61,313 bases of DNA from a virus: IMG/VR virus record IMGVR_UViG_3300005099_000009, positions 1 to 61,313 of that record; one strand, 5' to 3'. Positions 39,713 through 47,124 of this stretch are shown piece by piece. The translations under genes and the position numbers were made by a program. The first letter of the stretch is position 1; every line of letters starts with the position of its first letter. The notes under the pieces are model-generated. The model was not told the origin of the DNA, ran no database searches, and worked only from the letters and a program-made list of their open reading frames with translations.

Positions 39713-41168
39713 GCTCCCGGAGCCGGCCAGCCGCCGCTACGAGCGGTTCTGCGAGCGCTACCGGGACGACCCGGTGGCCTTCCGCCACGACATCATACGG
39801 GACTCCAAGGATATACCTTACCAAGATGAAATACTAGCTGCATTGGTGGAGCGCAAGCGGGCGGCCGTGCGCTCGCCCCACGGAGTGGGCAAGACGGCTG
39901 TCGCGGCTTGGGCCGTGCTGTGGTTCGTGCTCACCCGCCCGGAGGACACCAAGGTGGTCACCACGGCCACGGCTTGGCGGCAGCTCACCAAGTACCTCTG
40001 GCCGGAGATGCACAAGTGGGCCCCCAAGCTCCGCTGGGACCTGGTCGGCCTCCCGCCTTGGCAGAGGGACAGGCAGCTCCTGGACCTCGCCATCAGGCAC
40101 GGGCCCACCTGCGAGGCGTTCGCCGTGGCCTGCTCCGACCCCGACACGATAGAAGGGGCGCACGCGGCCAACCTGCTGTACGTGTTCGACGAGGCTAAGG
40201 GCATCCCGCCCGCCACTTGGGACGCGGCCTTCGGAGCCTTCGCCTACGGTGATGCGTACGCGCTGGCGATCTCCACGCCGGGCCCCCCTGTGGGGCGCTT
40301 CTACGAGATACACGCCCGCAAGCCGGGCTACGAGCGCTGGTGGACGCGCCACGTCACGCTGGAGGAGGCGCTGGCCGCGGGCATGGTCAGCCCGGAGTGG
40401 GTGGAGGACTGCCGGAAGGCCTGGGGCGAGGATAGCGCCGTGTTCCGCCAGCGCGTGCTGGGGGAGTTCGCCGCCGACGAGGAGGCCGCTGTCATCCCCC
40501 TGGCCCTGGTGGAGGCAGCCATCGAGCGCTGGCGGGCCTGGGACGCGGCGGGCCGCCCACTGGAGGGCAAGCGCGTGCTGGGGGTGGACGTGGCGCGTTA
40601 CGGGCGGGACCGCTCGTGTATAGCCGAGCGGGTGGGCAACGTAGTGGTGGGCTTGGAGAAGTGGGGGCAGGCCGACCTCATGGAGACTACGGGTCGAGTG
40701 AGGGCGCGGCTGGGGGATGGCGTCGCCCACGTGGACGTGATAGGCTTGGGCGCAGGCGTGGTGGACAGGCTCCGCGAGCAGGGCTGCAGGGTAGTCGGCG
40801 TGAACTTCGCCGCCAAGACGGAGGCCGCCGACCGCAGCGGCGAGCTTCAATTCCTGAACGTGCGGGCTGCCGCCTGGTGGGGCCTGCGGGAGAGGCTAGA
40901 GGCCGGGGAGGTGGCCTTGCCGCCCGACGATGAGCTGATAGGCGACCTGGTGGCCCCGCGTTACTCCTATACTTCCGCCGGCAGGCTGAAGGTGGAGAGC
41001 AAGGAGAATGTCAGGGCCAGGCTGGGCCGCAGCCCCGACGTGGGCGACGCGGTCGTCCTGGCCTTCTGGGAGCCGGGGCTGGCCTTGGAGCCTGCCCTGG
41101 CGCGGGTGGAGTTCGACCCCCGTGAGCTAAGACGAGGGAGTTATGGGCTGGCGAGATCGCGTTATTGA
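39672..41168 (+). CDS. Terminase large subunit
   Basis: About 498 residues from TTG 39672; an ATT at 39708 directly after GGAGGAGGGGG is another possible start. ATPase domain: Walker A SPHGVGKTAV and Walker B LYVFDEAKG, with STPGPPVG as coupling motif. Nuclease domain: GVDVARYGRDRS, then VIGLGAGVVDRL and a final Asp region SPDVGDAVVLAFW. Drives genome packaging and cuts concatemers. Overlaps the portal gene by 26 bases. Confidence 0.9.
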   Translation: MAALRLIARRRGIELPEPASRRYERFCERYRDDPVAFRHDIIRDSKDIPYQDEILAALVERKRAAVRSPHGVGKTAVAAWAVLWFVLTRPEDTKVVTTATAWRQLTKYLWPEMHKWAPKLRWDLVGLPPWQRDRQLLDLAIRHGPTCEAFAVACSDPDTIEGAHAANLLYVFDEAKGIPPATWDAAFGAFAYGDAYALAISTPGPPVGRFYEIHARKPGYERWWTRHVTLEEALAAGMVSPEWVEDCRKAWGEDSAVFRQRVLGEFAADEEAAVIPLALVEAAIERWRAWDAAGRPLEGKRVLGVDVARYGRDRSCIAERVGNVVVGLEKWGQADLMETTGRVRARLGDGVAHVDVIGLGAGVVDRLREQGCRVVGVNFAAKTEAADRSGELQFLNVRAAAWWGLRERLEAGEVALPPDDELIGDLVAPRYSYTSAGRLKVESKENVRARLGRSPDVGDAVVLAFWEPGLALEPALARVEFDPRELRRGSYGLARSRY

Positions 41169-42798
41169 GTGGCTGGGCGGGGTCCCCCTATCCCGCCACT
41201 CGCAGGAAGTCAAGAGGGCCTTCGAGAGCGGCGCTTGGTGGGCGGGCGAGGACGAGCCGCCTCCGGGCGGCGGGCCGGGCGGCTATCGCTGGGGCTACCG
41301 CCGCTTGGGGGCAGGCTTGCGGGACGTGGCCGAGGTGGACTACCACGAGGCCATCGAGCGCGTGTGGCGCCTGTACCGCACGAACCCCCTGGCCCGGCGG
41401 CTGATCCTCACCCAGCGCGACCAGGTCGTGGACACGGGCATCCGGCCCGTCGCCAGGGACGAGCGCGTGCAGGCCGTCTTGGACGAGTTCTGGGACGACC
41501 CCGTCAACCGGATGGGCGAGTTCGTCTACATGGCCGCCTTGCAGCTCTCCATCTTCGGCACGCAGGTGTACGTGGCCTTTCCCGACTTGGAGTGGAAGGA
41601 CGGCGGCGTGGTGGGCACGGGCCGGGTGAGGCTGGGCTACGTCGACCCGGCGGAGATCGAGGACATCGAGCTCGACCCCGACAACGCCCGCATCCCCGTG
41701 GCCGTCCGCCAGCGCAGGGAGACGGGCGAGACGCGGGTGTACCGCGTGATACACTTGGACGAGCGGCCCGACAGCCCCACGCGCGGCCTGCTCATAGGGG
41801 CCATGCCCGACCTCAGGGAGGACAGCCCCACCTACGGCAAGCTGGTGGACGAGAAGGGCCGGGTGTACGACGGGAGCTGCTTCCTCTTCCGGGTGAACCA
41901 CGTGATGAACGGGAAGTGGGGCTGGCCCGACATCCTGCACTTGGTGGACTGGCTGGAGCAGGCCGACCTCTTCTTCTTCGACATAGCGGAGCGGATTTAC
42001 TGGCTCACGACCTTCGTCTGGGACGTCCTCCTGCAGGGGGCGACCCCGGAGCAGTGCAAGGCGCGGGCCAAGGAGATCGCCACCTACCCGCCGCGCCGAG
42101 CCAGCGTCCAGGTGCACAACGAGAAGGAGGTCTGGACGCCCATCTCGCCTAGCCTCGGCCAGGCGGACATAGAACGCGCCGCGCGGGTGCTGGTCTGGTG
42201 GATCGCGGGGATAGGCTTCGCCGTCCCGGAGACCTGGCTGGGCTGGGGCAAGGGCACGACCTTCGCCTCGGCGAAGGAGCTGGGCGTGGTGACCCGCAAG
42301 GTCTTGGCCAGCCGCCAGAGCGTCATCCGGGAGATGGTGGAGCGGATGTGCCGCTTCCAGATAGACCAGGCTATCATCGCCCGCCGCCTGCCGCCGGACG
42401 TGGACAAGGCGGTTGACGTGCCCATGCCCAGCTTGGACGTCCGCGATTTGGGCGGGGCGGCGGCCAGCCTCCGCACCGTGGCCCAGGCGCTGGCGTTGGC
42501 CGTCTCGGCCAACGTGATGAGCCGGGAGGCGGCCGTCCAAGTTCTGGCCTACGCCGTCAAGGAGTTCGGCGTGGAGCTGGACGCGGAGCAGCTCAGGCCC
42601 GCGCAGGAGCAGTCGCTGGAGCAGATTCGGAAGAATCTTCAGGATTTGGAGCAGTGGGATAAGGTGCCGCTTGGCGAGCCGCTGCCGAAGGGCGAGGCCC
42701 TCGCGGGCTGGAAGGTGACGCCGGAGGACATCGAGCGCGCCAGGCGCGAGTTCGACGAGGTCTTGGAGCTGATGGGCGTTGAGCGGGCAGAGCGTTAG
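41143..42798 (+). CDS. Portal protein
   Basis: 551 residues. Portal core: RLYRTNPLARRLILTQRDQVVDTG, LQLSIFGTQVYVAFPDL, LGYVDPAEIEDIELDPDN, FLFRVNHVMNGKWGWPDI and LVWWIAGIGFAVPETWLG. Forms the dodecameric DNA gate at one capsid vertex. Follows the terminase, as usual. Contains by chance the palindrome-like CGGAAGAATCTTC at 42628. Confidence 0.9.
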   Translation: MGWRDRVIEWLGGVPLSRHSQEVKRAFESGAWWAGEDEPPPGGGPGGYRWGYRRLGAGLRDVAEVDYHEAIERVWRLYRTNPLARRLILTQRDQVVDTGIRPVARDERVQAVLDEFWDDPVNRMGEFVYMAALQLSIFGTQVYVAFPDLEWKDGGVVGTGRVRLGYVDPAEIEDIELDPDNARIPVAVRQRRETGETRVYRVIHLDERPDSPTRGLLIGAMPDLREDSPTYGKLVDEKGRVYDGSCFLFRVNHVMNGKWGWPDILHLVDWLEQADLFFFDIAERIYWLTTFVWDVLLQGATPEQCKARAKEIATYPPRRASVQVHNEKEVWTPISPSLGQADIERAARVLVWWIAGIGFAVPETWLGWGKGTTFASAKELGVVTRKVLASRQSVIREMVERMCRFQIDQAIIARRLPPDVDKAVDVPMPSLDVRDLGGAAASLRTVAQALALAVSANVMSREAAVQVLAYAVKEFGVELDAEQLRPAQEQSLEQIRKNLQDLEQWDKVPLGEPLPKGEALAGWKVTPEDIERARREFDEVLELMGVERAER

Positions 42799-43378
42799 GG
42801 AGCAGCAGGCGCCTCTGCGCACGGCGGAGCAAAGGCGGCAGTTTGTTGCCCTGCGCCAGCAGCTTTTCCGGCGCGACGCGTCCAACTTGGCGCAGCGGCT
42901 CGTGGAGGGCCACATCTCGCTGGCCGACTGGCAGCGCGAGATGAAGCTGCTCATCAAGGACCTCCACGTGACCTGCGCCGTGGCGGCCAAGGGCGGCGAC
43001 TGGCGCGCTATGACGCCTCGTGACTGGGGCAGGGTGGGCGCGGAGTGCAGGAAGCAGTACAAGTTCCTGGCGCGCTTCGCGCAGGATATCTTCAAGCGCG
43101 CGCAAGAGGGCAAGCCGCTTACCTCGGCCATAGCCGCCCGCGCGAGGCTCTACGCTGGGGCGGCGAGGGCGACCTTCAGCCGCATCGAGCAGCTGGTGGA
43201 GAAGGCCCTGGGCCGGACAGAGGTGCGCTGGGTGACCGACCCGCTCGTGGAGAGCTGCCCCGACTGCTTGGAGCTGGAGGCCAGAGGCTGGATGCCCATC
43301 GAGGAGCTCACGCAGTTCCCCGGCGACGGAAGCACGCAGTGCGACGGGAACTGCCATTGCCACTTGGAGTATCGTTAG
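42779..43378 (+). CDS. Minor head / capsid morphogenesis protein
   Basis: 199 residues from TTG 42779 overlapping the portal end. The C-terminal motif WVTDPLVESCPDCLELEARGW and FPGDGSTQCDGNCHCHLEY, a Cys-rich zinc-type signature, is common to minor head proteins located after portal genes. N-terminal half helical (FVALRQQLFRRDASNLAQRLV). Confidence 0.7.
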   Translation: MSGQSVREQQAPLRTAEQRRQFVALRQQLFRRDASNLAQRLVEGHISLADWQREMKLLIKDLHVTCAVAAKGGDWRAMTPRDWGRVGAECRKQYKFLARFAQDIFKRAQEGKPLTSAIAARARLYAGAARATFSRIEQLVEKALGRTEVRWVTDPLVESCPDCLELEARGWMPIEELTQFPGDGSTQCDGNCHCHLEYR

Positions 43379-43379
43379 A

Positions 43380-44117
43380 ATGCTTTGGAAACTGGCGGCT
43401 GAGGCGATCGCCCAAGAGATGAAGCTTTCGGAAATCACCCTGCAAGCGCTCAGGGCCCTGGGCGAGGGCAAGCGGGCCCGGCAGGAGATTGGCTCGCTTC
43501 ACCGCCGCTGCCATCAGCTTTGGGGCCTATTGAAGCGGGGCGCGCAAGTCAACAAGGAGGACGTCGTCAACGCCCACGCCATCTTGGTGCGAAGGATGAA
43601 GGAGCTGGGGCTTAATCATAATATGGTAGATGACTTAGATAGAATCAGCAAGCGCTTCGAGGCCATTTCCTTGCCCGACTTGGACGGCTTGCCGGAGCGC
43701 ATCCTGGTGACCGAGGACTTCGTCTCCATCGTGGGCAGCGTGGCTCAGGGCGGGCAGGGCCACGACTTGGACGTGCTCATCCGGGCCGTGTTGGACGGAC
43801 GGGATTTCCGCATCCAGGCGGAGAATGTGCACCTGCCCTTGCGCAAGGCGCTCGACCCAGAAAAGCGCGGCTACCTGCACTTTATTGCGAATCCAAGCGG
43901 TCCGCACGCAGATTGTATACCATTATACGACTTAATGCTTGTTCGGAAGTCGCAAATTAAAGTGAGGCGCGTAGGCGAGGCAGACGGCGAGTATAAGGCA
44001 GACAGCGAGTATAAGGTAGACAGCGAAGACGAAGCTAGGGTCAGCGACGAGGAGCTGGTTCGCCGCTGGGCCGAGCTTGCCTTCTCGCCCGGGCGGCACT
44101 CCGAGCAGAAGCAGTAG
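43380..44117 (+). CDS. Pol-beta-type nucleotidyltransferase domain protein
   Basis: 245 residues. Residues 1-95 helical with LHRRCHQLWGLLKRG and VNAHAILVRRM. Residues 105-190 have the nucleotidyltransferase signature VGSVAQGGQGHDLDVLIRA (Gly-Ser, then Asp-x-Asp) and a later acidic site (ADCIPLYDLML). A tandem-repeat tail follows. The gene precedes a methyltransferase-ligase fusion, so the two may be parts of one repair-like system. Substrate unknown. Its 3' end overlaps an antisense HNH gene. Confidence 0.6.
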   Translation: MLWKLAAEAIAQEMKLSEITLQALRALGEGKRARQEIGSLHRRCHQLWGLLKRGAQVNKEDVVNAHAILVRRMKELGLNHNMVDDLDRISKRFEAISLPDLDGLPERILVTEDFVSIVGSVAQGGQGHDLDVLIRAVLDGRDFRIQAENVHLPLRKALDPEKRGYLHFIANPSGPHADCIPLYDLMLVRKSQIKVRRVGEADGEYKADSEYKVDSEDEARVSDEELVRRWAELAFSPGRHSEQKQ

Positions 44118-44374
44118 CGAGGAGGAGGGTCGCGGTACTGGCTGACGTACCAGCGCCAGTTGCCGAGAATCTCCAGTGCGGCTTCGCGGCGGGTGATCAG
44201 GCCCTTGCGCACGGCAACCTCAAGCTTGATCTCGCCGCGCCGCTTGGCCCAGTGACACGTCCAGCAGAGTAGGTGCGTGCCGAACTGATTGGAGTACTCA
44301 TTGCCTAGCCACTTGCGGGGCACATAGTGGTCTACGGTCAAATGGCTGGTGGCGCCGCAGTAATCGCACTGCAT
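43871..44374 (-). CDS. HNH endonuclease, antisense to head genes
   Basis: 167 residues by the open frame from ATG 44374 (GAAAGGAGACCGG upstream). HNH core: CDYCGATSHLTVDHYVPRKW and LLCWTCHWAKRRGE. The Ser/Leu-rich last 60 residues simply read the opposite strand of the upstream gene, so functional protein probably ends near residue 105. Has its own promoter. Likely a selfish insertion between two cooperating genes. Confidence 0.7.
   Translation of the reverse strand: MQCDYCGATSHLTVDHYVPRKWLGNEYSNQFGTHLLCWTCHWAKRRGEIKLEVAVRKGLITRREAALEILGNWRWYVSQYRDPPPRYCFCSECRPGEKASSAQRRTSSSSLTLASSSLSTLYSLSALYSPSASPTRLTLICDFRTSIKSYNGIQSACGPLGFAIKCR
43980..44033 (+). repeat. Three tandem 18-bp units in coding tail
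   Basis: Units of GCAGACGGCGAGTATAAG type encode ADGEYK, ADSEYK, VDSEDE. The first two differ by one base. The region is the likely slippage-expanded end of the upstream gene, lying under the antisense HNH frame. Confidence 0.75.
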
Positions 44375-44410
44375 AATCCGGTCTCCTTTCGGCGATTAAT
44401 TTCGTCAAAT

Positions 44411-44439
44411 ATTATACCAAAAAATGTCAAGTTTGTCAA
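44411..44439 (-). promoter_or_regulatory. Leftward promoter for HNH gene
   Basis: Minus strand TTGACA (44439-44434), 17-base spacer, TATAAT (44416-44411). It overlaps the start of the rightward fusion gene at 44424, so the two could interfere. Confidence 0.85.
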
Positions 44440-46685
44440 GGATAGAGCAGGAGATTAGGCGCAGGGGCATCGAGCTCAAGCTCGACTTGGGCTGCGGCGA
44501 CCGCAAGCCCCCTGGCTACATCGGCATTGACAAGAAACCGGGGCCGGGAGTGGACATCGTTTGGGACTTGGAGCGGGGCATCCCGTTCCCCGACAACAAG
44601 TTCGACGTGGTCAGGGCGTGGCACTTCTTGGAGCACATGCCCGATCCCATCTTCATCATGGACGAGGCCTGGCGCGTGCTCAAGCCGAGCGGCGTCTTGG
44701 AGCTGGAGGTGCCCGCCACGCCGGGCGACGGGGCCTTCGCCAACCCTACCCACAAGTCGTACTGGAACAGGCTCTCGTTTCAGTTTTACAGCGACGACAC
44801 GTTGCGCCAGAGCTGCGGCGTCCGAGCCAAGTTCAGCATCGAGGAGCTGGAGGAGCGGGACGACCCGGAGTGGAGGTGCCGGTACGTCCGCGCCAGGCTT
44901 AGGGCGGTCAAACCCCGCGCCAACGAGGCCATCAGGCCGTTCAGCCGCTTTATCCCACCCAAGCCCGCCATGGCATTTTACACCGAGTTTTTCTCGGCGG
45001 AGGAGGCGTGGGAGAAGTGGGCCAAGGACAGGATCGCCGACGGCATCCAAGTCGAGCCGAAGTTCAACGGCTTCCGCGCCATCGTCGAGAAGGCGGGCAG
45101 CCGGGCCCGCATGTGGATCGAGGACTCGCCCGGCAAGAACATCTTGCCGAAGTTCCCCGATGTCGAGAAGGCCGTCAAGTCCATCGCCGACGACTTCATT
45201 TTGGACTGCGACTTGGGCATTGAGGAGAATGGTCACCGCCTGCCCCGCATAAGGCTGATGACGCTGACCGCCGACAAGCCGGAGCTGGCCCCCGGCCAGC
45301 GCGTGGTGGTGACGGCGTTTGACCTGCCTTACTGGAACGGGCCGCTGGACGAGACGCCGCTGTCCGAACGGCGGGCCAAGCTGGAAAGCTTTTTCGGTAA
45401 GCGCCTGAAGCCATCACCTAACTTCCGGTTGTCGCCCAAGCGCGTCGCGCGCGACAAGGCGAGCTTCTTGGCTGCCAGCAAATGGGCCGCGTCGCAGGAG
45501 ATGAGCGAGGGCATGGTCGCCAAGACGCTGTCGTCGCCGTACGCGCTTAGCGGCGCCACGTCGGAGTGGGCGAAGGTCAAGCACGTGGTCGAGGTCAAGG
45601 CGATCGTCCTCGGCAAGCAGGCCAACAAGAACGGCACGTGGAGCTACCGCTGCGGCCTTCTGTTGGGCGATGCTGATTACGCCAATACTGTCGAGGTAGA
45701 CGGCCAGAAATACGTGGACTTGGGCAAGACGTTTGCTACCAAGATAAAGGCCGACGTGGGCGACATCGTGACGGTCGAGGTGGAGGAGATTATCGAGAAG
45801 GAGAACTCGCTCCACTGGCTGGGCCCCAAGGTGGTGGACGTGGACAAGGCCCGCAGGCAACCGTACTTCGCCAAGCAGGTGATTGACTTGGCGAAGCGGG
45901 GCCGCGTTTACCAGCGGGCAGCCGAGGCCCTGGGCGACGAGGGCGAAACGCGGGGCGAGCGGGCGGCGAAGTGGTGGGCAGAGCACTGGCACGAGGTCTT
46001 CCCGGCGTCGGGGCGCGGGCGCTTCGTCTACCAGCACCACTACAGGCACTTACCCAAGAAGGAGCAGAAGCTGGGCGAGGACGAGCTGCTGGGGCTCCCG
46101 CGCGGCGTCAGCGTCCACGGCGACCTGCGCTTGGAGGGCGACGACGCGCTTTGGGGCGTATCCGTCTTCCTCGGCAAGGCGGAGGATGTGCGCAAGGCGG
46201 GCGGCTGCCGCCTGTGCAGCTTGCCTCCCGACGACAATTTGCAAATCGCGTTCAAGCTGCCGCAGCCCAAGGGCTGGCTCGACGTCGGGAAGCGCAAGCC
46301 GATGATGTGGGACCCCGGCGACGCCGTCGAGGGCAAGTTGGACAAGTTCTTCGCCGTGGACTGGGGCACCTACGACATGGGCGTAGCGCGGGAGCACATG
46401 ATCGAGATATTCCTGCGCGGCAACAAGCTGAAAGGCCGCTACCTGTTGGAGTACGCCCCCATAGGCGGCAGGCGCGTCTGGATCATAGACAGGCCGCGCG
46501 ACCAGACGCCCTACGCCGAGAGCCACAAATTGGAGGACGTGGTGCGCGAGCTCAGACGTAAGGGACAAAAGTGGCTCATTTGGGCCAAGCCGGGCGCGAG
46601 GCCGCGCAAGATTGACGTGACCAAGTTTAAGGCAGAGAGCGTGCGCGAGGTGATTTGGCGGTGGGCCAGCCAAACCTTAAGTTGA
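44424..46685 (+). CDS. Methyltransferase-DNA ligase-phosphoesterase-like fusion
   Basis: 753 residues. Residues 15-120: class I SAM methyltransferase (LKLDLGCGDRKPPGYIGID, FDVVRAWHFLEHM). Residues 205-500: ATP-dependent DNA ligase, with nucleotidyl lysine 213 in VEPKFNGFR, DFILDCDLG, Glu362 in EGMVAK, EWAKVKH, then an OB-type segment. Residues 530-690 contain FVYQHHYR and VHGDLRLEGDDALWGVSVFLG, resembling the LigD 3'-phosphoesterase signature (Q-x-H, H-x-DLRLE). ATG 44424 lacks a good ribosome site. Probably heals and seals DNA ends; no chromosomal-type LigD polymerase domain is present. Confidence 0.7.
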   Translation: MSSLSRIEQEIRRRGIELKLDLGCGDRKPPGYIGIDKKPGPGVDIVWDLERGIPFPDNKFDVVRAWHFLEHMPDPIFIMDEAWRVLKPSGVLELEVPATPGDGAFANPTHKSYWNRLSFQFYSDDTLRQSCGVRAKFSIEELEERDDPEWRCRYVRARLRAVKPRANEAIRPFSRFIPPKPAMAFYTEFFSAEEAWEKWAKDRIADGIQVEPKFNGFRAIVEKAGSRARMWIEDSPGKNILPKFPDVEKAVKSIADDFILDCDLGIEENGHRLPRIRLMTLTADKPELAPGQRVVVTAFDLPYWNGPLDETPLSERRAKLESFFGKRLKPSPNFRLSPKRVARDKASFLAASKWAASQEMSEGMVAKTLSSPYALSGATSEWAKVKHVVEVKAIVLGKQANKNGTWSYRCGLLLGDADYANTVEVDGQKYVDLGKTFATKIKADVGDIVTVEVEEIIEKENSLHWLGPKVVDVDKARRQPYFAKQVIDLAKRGRVYQRAAEALGDEGETRGERAAKWWAEHWHEVFPASGRGRFVYQHHYRHLPKKEQKLGEDELLGLPRGVSVHGDLRLEGDDALWGVSVFLGKAEDVRKAGGCRLCSLPPDDNLQIAFKLPQPKGWLDVGKRKPMMWDPGDAVEGKLDKFFAVDWGTYDMGVAREHMIEIFLRGNKLKGRYLLEYAPIGGRRVWIIDRPRDQTPYAESHKLEDVVRELRRKGQKWLIWAKPGARPRKIDVTKFKAESVREVIWRWASQTLS

Positions 46686-46984
46686 GCGATCTTTGGCCTG
46701 AGGAAATTCGCGTTGAGTTAAGTAGGGAGCAGGCGATCGTGATCCGTTCCGACGGACGGGTGAAGCTACCCGAAGGCGTTAGCCCGGAGACGGCGGCGTC
46801 GCTCTTCTGGGAAGCTCTGGCCCGGCAGTTCGGCGGCGCCTACCGCCAATGGTGGCGTTACAAGCCGCTTCTGGACAAGCTCGACGAGGCGGGCTTCGGC
46901 CTGTTCTTGGTGCAGGTGCACGGCAAGCGGCCCGTGGGCGTGACGCCCAAGCTTAAAATCGAGAGGTTGGGAATCTACCGTTAG
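46655..46984 (+). CDS. Hypothetical protein after ligase fusion
   Basis: 109 residues from TTG 46655 (GAGGTGAT upstream; GTG 46661 also possible), overlapping the ligase stop. Small mixed fold (DLWPEEIRVELSREQAIVIRSDG). Not recognised; ends before a large hairpin. Confidence 0.5.
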   Translation: MAVGQPNLKLSDLWPEEIRVELSREQAIVIRSDGRVKLPEGVSPETAASLFWEALARQFGGAYRQWWRYKPLLDKLDEAGFGLFLVQVHGKRPVGVTPKLKIERLGIYR

Positions 46985-47027
46985 CTCAATTCAGCTAGCA
47001 AATCTTTAGGCCGGGCCCGCCGGAAGG

Positions 47028-47100
47028 AAGGCCGACGGGAAGGCATATCAGGCGAGAGCTGGTTCGCCGTGACGTGCTTTCCCGTCGGCCTTTCTGCTAG
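47028..47100 (+). terminator. Branched hairpin before capsid gene
   Basis: AAGGCCGACGGGAA (47028-47041) pairs perfectly with TTCCCGTCGGCCTT (47079-47092); the loop holds GGCGA/TCGCC (47051-47067). A short T-run follows. Terminator or RNA-processing/stability element ahead of the highly expressed capsid gene. Confidence 0.6.
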
Positions 47101-47124
47101 TACGCCGAAAAGGAGGTGAGAAGC

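Noticed and set aside
41188-43131. 647-codon minus-strand frame opposite portal and minor head genes
   Set aside because: Antisense shadow of strongly supported portal coding; no ribosome site and biased composition.
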